Below, piece after piece: positions 32,274 to 34,845 of a DNA stretch of 34,845 nucleotides (position 1 is its first letter; the number at the start of each line of letters is the position of its first letter). The stretch is taken from the NCBI GenBank assembly GCA_022340405.1, contig JAJDOA010000329.1, forward strand, positions 1 to 34,845, in the 5' to 3' direction. Both the position numbers and the translations under genes were made by a program. The stretch comes from Desulfobacteraceae bacterium (GTDB lineage Bacteria; Desulfobacterota; Desulfobacteria; Desulfobacterales; JAJDOA01). The notes under the pieces are model-generated. The model made no database searches and was not told the origin of the DNA. It saw only the letters and a program-made list of their open reading frames with translations.

Positions 32274-33590
32274 ATGGATTATCTATCGGCCGACAAGGTT
32301 CTGATTGTGGACCTGGGCACCTCGGAAGTCACCGAGGATGATCTCAGCGAGGATTTGGTTGCGGAAAAAATCGGCGGCGCCGCCATCGCCAAGCAACTGT
32401 GCGAGGAACATGCGGACGGCAACCCCATCGTCATCAGCACCGGCCTCCTCACCGGAACGCTGTTCCCGGCGACGGCCGCCAGTTTCATAACGGCGGTCAG
32501 CCCTGTCACCGGCAAGATCTCCCATTGCCCGGTGACCCTGAAAGTCGGGCTGGAAATCCAGTACTCCGGGTTCGACTACATCGTGCTGAAAGGTGCATCG
32601 GAAACGCCGGTCTTCCTGTGGGTGCACGACGGCATTGCCGACGTCACCGATGCGGCGGACGTCTGGGGAAAGGATGTGTGGGATACCACCGAGAGCTGGC
32701 GCAAAACCATGGGCGACGATCTCATCCAGACGCTGGTCATCGGCAAGGCCGGTGAGGACGGATCGGACATTGCCCAGGTGTGCTGCAATTACTGGGCGAG
32801 TGGCGACCGTTTCGGATTCGGCAAATTGTTCGGCGCCAAAAAGCTCAAGGGCCTGGCCTTCCGCGGGATGGGCCTGCTGGAAGCCGCCGACGCCCCGGAA
32901 TTCGTGGAATTGTCCCTGGACGTCCTGGAAGAGATCAAGGAAAGCGGCTTGGCCGGAACACACGGCATCGGCGACCTCATGGCCGCCGCCGGCCACCCCG
33001 AGGCCAAGGACTGGCTGGCGCCCATCGTTCACCGCCACAGTGCCTGCTACAACACCCCCTACGCCACGAACACCTTCGTGTTCCTGGATGCGGATCCCAA
33101 ACAGATCGAGGAAACAGACAACCCGGAGCCGGGCTTTCTGGTCACCGACATGGGCGCTCTTCTGGGCTTCCACAAAATCGGGCTCTCGGCAGCCGAGGCC
33201 TGTCAGTGCCTGAAGGCGTGCGCCCGATACGGCATCGACGGCGCGGCCGCGGCCGAACTGAGCCTTGCCGCCGGCAAGAGCACCGCCTCGGAAATCCAGG
33301 AAAGCCTCCTCGGTCTCTCCGGCAAAGCGACCGTAGCCGGCGCCGGGACTTTCAGCCCGTGGTGCCCGGTACAGCCCCTGTTCGATGCGGCCGAAGAGGC
33401 CGGCGGCGATCCCTCCGCATGGTGGGAGCGGCGCATGGCCGTATCCTACATTTTCGGTATTCACCCGATCTTCGCAGCCATGTGCCCGGAAATCACCGAA
33501 GAGGATCTGTTGGAAGTGGCCGGGATCGGAACCGAAATCGAGTTCGCTCCGGAAACCCTGGACAAGGCGATAGCAGGCCTCACCGGCTGA
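32274..33590 (+). CDS. Short, degenerate aldehyde:ferredoxin oxidoreductase-family protein
   Basis: This 438-residue protein clearly belongs to the AOR family in its first half (KIGGAAIAKQL, ISTGLLTGTLFPATAASF, AVSPVTGKI, GFDYIVLKGASETPVFLWV). AOR enzymes carry a tungsten bis-pterin and one [4Fe-4S] cluster and are usually about 600 residues. Here the CxxCxxxC cluster motif appears as C258-Y-N-T-P-Y-A-T, with two of three cysteines replaced by Thr. The expected DxxGLD pterin loop is only weakly kept (HKIGLSAAEA), and most of domain 3 is missing. It may be a non-catalytic or altered subunit working with the ferredoxin just upstream. An alternative is an AOR branch with a different cofactor site. 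Confidence 0.85.
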   Translation: MDYLSADKVLIVDLGTSEVTEDDLSEDLVAEKIGGAAIAKQLCEEHADGNPIVISTGLLTGTLFPATAASFITAVSPVTGKISHCPVTLKVGLEIQYSGFDYIVLKGASETPVFLWVHDGIADVTDAADVWGKDVWDTTESWRKTMGDDLIQTLVIGKAGEDGSDIAQVCCNYWASGDRFGFGKLFGAKKLKGLAFRGMGLLEAADAPEFVELSLDVLEEIKESGLAGTHGIGDLMAAAGHPEAKDWLAPIVHRHSACYNTPYATNTFVFLDADPKQIEETDNPEPGFLVTDMGALLGFHKIGLSAAEACQCLKACARYGIDGAAAAELSLAAGKSTASEIQESLLGLSGKATVAGAGTFSPWCPVQPLFDAAEEAGGDPSAWWERRMAVSYIFGIHPIFAAMCPEITEEDLLEVAGIGTEIEFAPETLDKAIAGLTG

Positions 33591-33614
33591 TGTACTGGCG
33601 CAGGATCGTTTTGC

Positions 33615-33669
33615 CCTCCGCCGGCCGGGATCGGGTCCCACCTCGACAAAACTCCCGGTCCGGCGGAGG
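33615..33669 (+). terminator. Large G+C-rich stem-loop after the AOR-like gene
   Basis: CCTCCGCCGGCCGGGA (33615-33630) pairs with 33653-33669, giving a stem of about 16 bp with one bulge and a 22-base loop. It starts 24 bases after the AOR stop. No T-run follows, so it may be a Rho-dependent end, an attenuator or an mRNA-stabilising structure before the amidotransferase-like gene. Confidence 0.45.
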
Positions 33670-33728
33670 CTCCCAAACCGCGGTCACGGTCGGTGCCGCG
33701 GCCGCGCGGCGGTAAAAGAGCGAAGGCC

Positions 33729-34845
33729 ATGCCCTCATCTCACTCCAGTTTCGTTGCCCCGCAGGTTTCCGGGTGGTCCCGGCCCGGCAGGGCGCCGCGA
33801 ATCGGTATTTTCACCGGCGAGGGTTCTTCCCACTCCTGGCTTTGGTTCGTGGAAACCTTCGAGCGGATGGGCTTGACCGACCTTCGGTTTTTCGACGTCT
33901 CGGAAATCGCAGCCGGCCGTCTCCAGCAAAACGACATCCTGGCCGTTTCGGGGGGAGACACCATCGCCATCGCATCGGCCCTGGGGCTGGCCGGGGCAAG
34001 GGAAATGCACCGCTTCATCGAAAACGGCGGTCTGTACATCGGCTCCTGTGCCGGCGCCTACCTGGTGATGCATTCGTCCAAGCCCCACCTGAACCTGTTC
34101 AACTTCGCGGGGGTGAAAATCACCAACCTGAGCAAAAAGCTCCCACAGTGCCGCCGTTTGTCTCACAAGTTTGCCATGGCCTACGGGTGCGACTACGTGT
34201 TCCACCCGGTGCGGGGTCCTGTCCGCCTGTCCGCGTCCGTAGGCCTCGCGTCGCCCGGACGGCAGACGTTGGAGGCGCCGTTGTACGGCGGACCCGGCAT
34301 GATCGCCTCTCCGGAAACCGAGGTGCTGGCTCGCTATCTCGACTTCACGGACAAGACGGTTTTTCTGGTGGACGAGGACATCGCGCGCGAAACCCTCCTG
34401 GACCGGGCTGCCGCCGTTCGGGCACGGATGGGAAACGGGACGCTGGTTCTGTTCGGACCGCACTTCGAGCACCCGCATTTCACTGCGGCGAATCGATTCG
34501 TCGGCGATGTCATATCGGAGGAATGGGACGCTGCTAGAGTCGGACGATTGGACTCGTCCCAACGCGGATACGACCGGGGGACGGCGTCCGTTGCACCGTG
34601 GATCAAAGACCTCAAGCGCGAGTTGAGCAACTCCCGGATCGTTGCCTTGGGCCTGGAAATGACCCCTGTGCGCTGGTTGATCGGAAACAAGGTGTACGAA
34701 CCAGAGAAAATCCGGGTTTTTCTGGAGGCGATGTGGAAACGCGTCTCCGTGCTGGAAAAACGCGGTGCCGTCGGAACCGACACGGATGCAGTGGAGAGGC
34801 TCGTCGCCGGGGCCGGGAAGATCACCGCTCGGCTGCGAAGTATCA
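33729..34845 (+). CDS. BPL_N-type class I glutamine-amidotransferase-like protein, partial
   Basis: The frame stays open to the window edge, giving at least 372 residues. The first 260 residues are a class I amidotransferase-like fold of the biotin-protein-ligase N-terminal (BPL_N) type. It has ILAVSGGDTIAIASALG, the nucleophile elbow Y-I-G-S-C107-A-G-A-Y and the His/Glu pair in GPH245FE247HP, so a Cys-His-Glu triad is complete. The region after about residue 275 is helical and unrecognised. The ATG has only a weak ribosome site (AAGG). It lies 138 bases after the AOR-like gene on the same strand, with a large hairpin between. Whether it hydrolyses glutamine or another amide is unknown. Confidence 0.83.
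   Translation, partial: MPSSHSSFVAPQVSGWSRPGRAPRIGIFTGEGSSHSWLWFVETFERMGLTDLRFFDVSEIAAGRLQQNDILAVSGGDTIAIASALGLAGAREMHRFIENGGLYIGSCAGAYLVMHSSKPHLNLFNFAGVKITNLSKKLPQCRRLSHKFAMAYGCDYVFHPVRGPVRLSASVGLASPGRQTLEAPLYGGPGMIASPETEVLARYLDFTDKTVFLVDEDIARETLLDRAAAVRARMGNGTLVLFGPHFEHPHFTAANRFVGDVISEEWDAARVGRLDSSQRGYDRGTASVAPWIKDLKRELSNSRIVALGLEMTPVRWLIGNKVYEPEKIRVFLEAMWKRVSVLEKRGAVGTDTDAVERLVAGAGKITARLRSI

Noticed and set aside
33591-33728. Second selenocysteine readthrough from the AOR-like gene into the next gene
   Set aside because: The intervening translation is Pro/Arg-rich and fits no AOR C-terminus. The hairpin there is long and lacks a small G-containing loop at the right distance.
1-34845. CRISPR arrays, tRNA or rRNA genes, transposases, phage genes
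   Set aside because: No spaced direct repeats, cloverleaf-like segments, DDE-type or integrase motifs were recognised on either strand by eye. A covariance search was not possible.

Overview
The window (34.8 kb, G+C-rich) reads as chromosomal DNA of a strictly anaerobic bacterium, most likely a Desulfobacterota (sulfate-reducer-like) lineage. The grounds are corrinoid methyltransferase genes, a CCG-type Fe-S/FAD oxidoreductase pair, an aldehyde:ferredoxin-oxidoreductase-like protein with a ferredoxin, and a probable selenoprotein with its own SECIS hairpin. The taxonomic call is inference. No 16S, tRNA, phage, IS or CRISPR signal was seen.

Region 1 (1-2652, minus strand) is a three-gene methyl-transfer operon: an MtrH-family methyltransferase, a UroD/MtaA-family methyltransferase, and a corrinoid protein cut by the window edge. 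This is the layout of an anaerobic demethylase that moves a methyl group from a substrate to corrinoid and then to a folate-like carrier. Region 2 (2853-6919, minus) is a signalling operon: two V4R-domain proteins, a Cys-rich PAS/GAF histidine kinase and a NarL-type response regulator. It probably controls Region 1.

Region 3 (7004-16057) holds two convergent sets. On the plus strand, behind a near-consensus promoter, are a CobW GTPase, a SUMF1-fold protein and a NorD/CbbO-like VWA protein. On the minus strand are a TSCPD-domain protein fused to a degraded phosphoesterase domain, a thioredoxin-like UxxC selenoprotein, a coil-less SMC-type ATPase, a CbbQ/NorQ MoxR ATPase, a YkgJ-type Cys-cluster protein and a PrmA-like methyltransferase. 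The NorD/CbbQ pair suggests a metalloenzyme-maturation or activation machine with an unknown client. Region 4 (16266-18829, minus) is a radical SAM-GNAT fusion translationally coupled to an AIR-synthase-like protein. These are parts of the MSMEG_0568/sll0785-0787 'Nit1' set, but no nitrilase is visible.

Region 5 (18997-31552, minus) looks like one 11-gene catabolic operon. Its order is a FadR-type regulator, a GlcD-like FAD oxidase, a GlcF/HdrD-like Fe-S protein, a complete Liv-type ABC importer, a second UroD/MtaA-family methyltransferase, a ureohydrolase and an MmsA-like aldehyde dehydrogenase, ending at a strong hairpin. It probably imports and oxidises an organic acid or amino-acid-like compound, perhaps methylated and carrying a guanidino or amidino group. 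Region 6 (31654-34845, plus) is divergent from the regulator. It carries a ferredoxin, a short AOR-like protein that has lost Fe-S ligands, and a BPL_N-type amidotransferase-like protein that runs off the window. A near-perfect 31-bp palindrome lies between the divergent promoters and is the likely operator.
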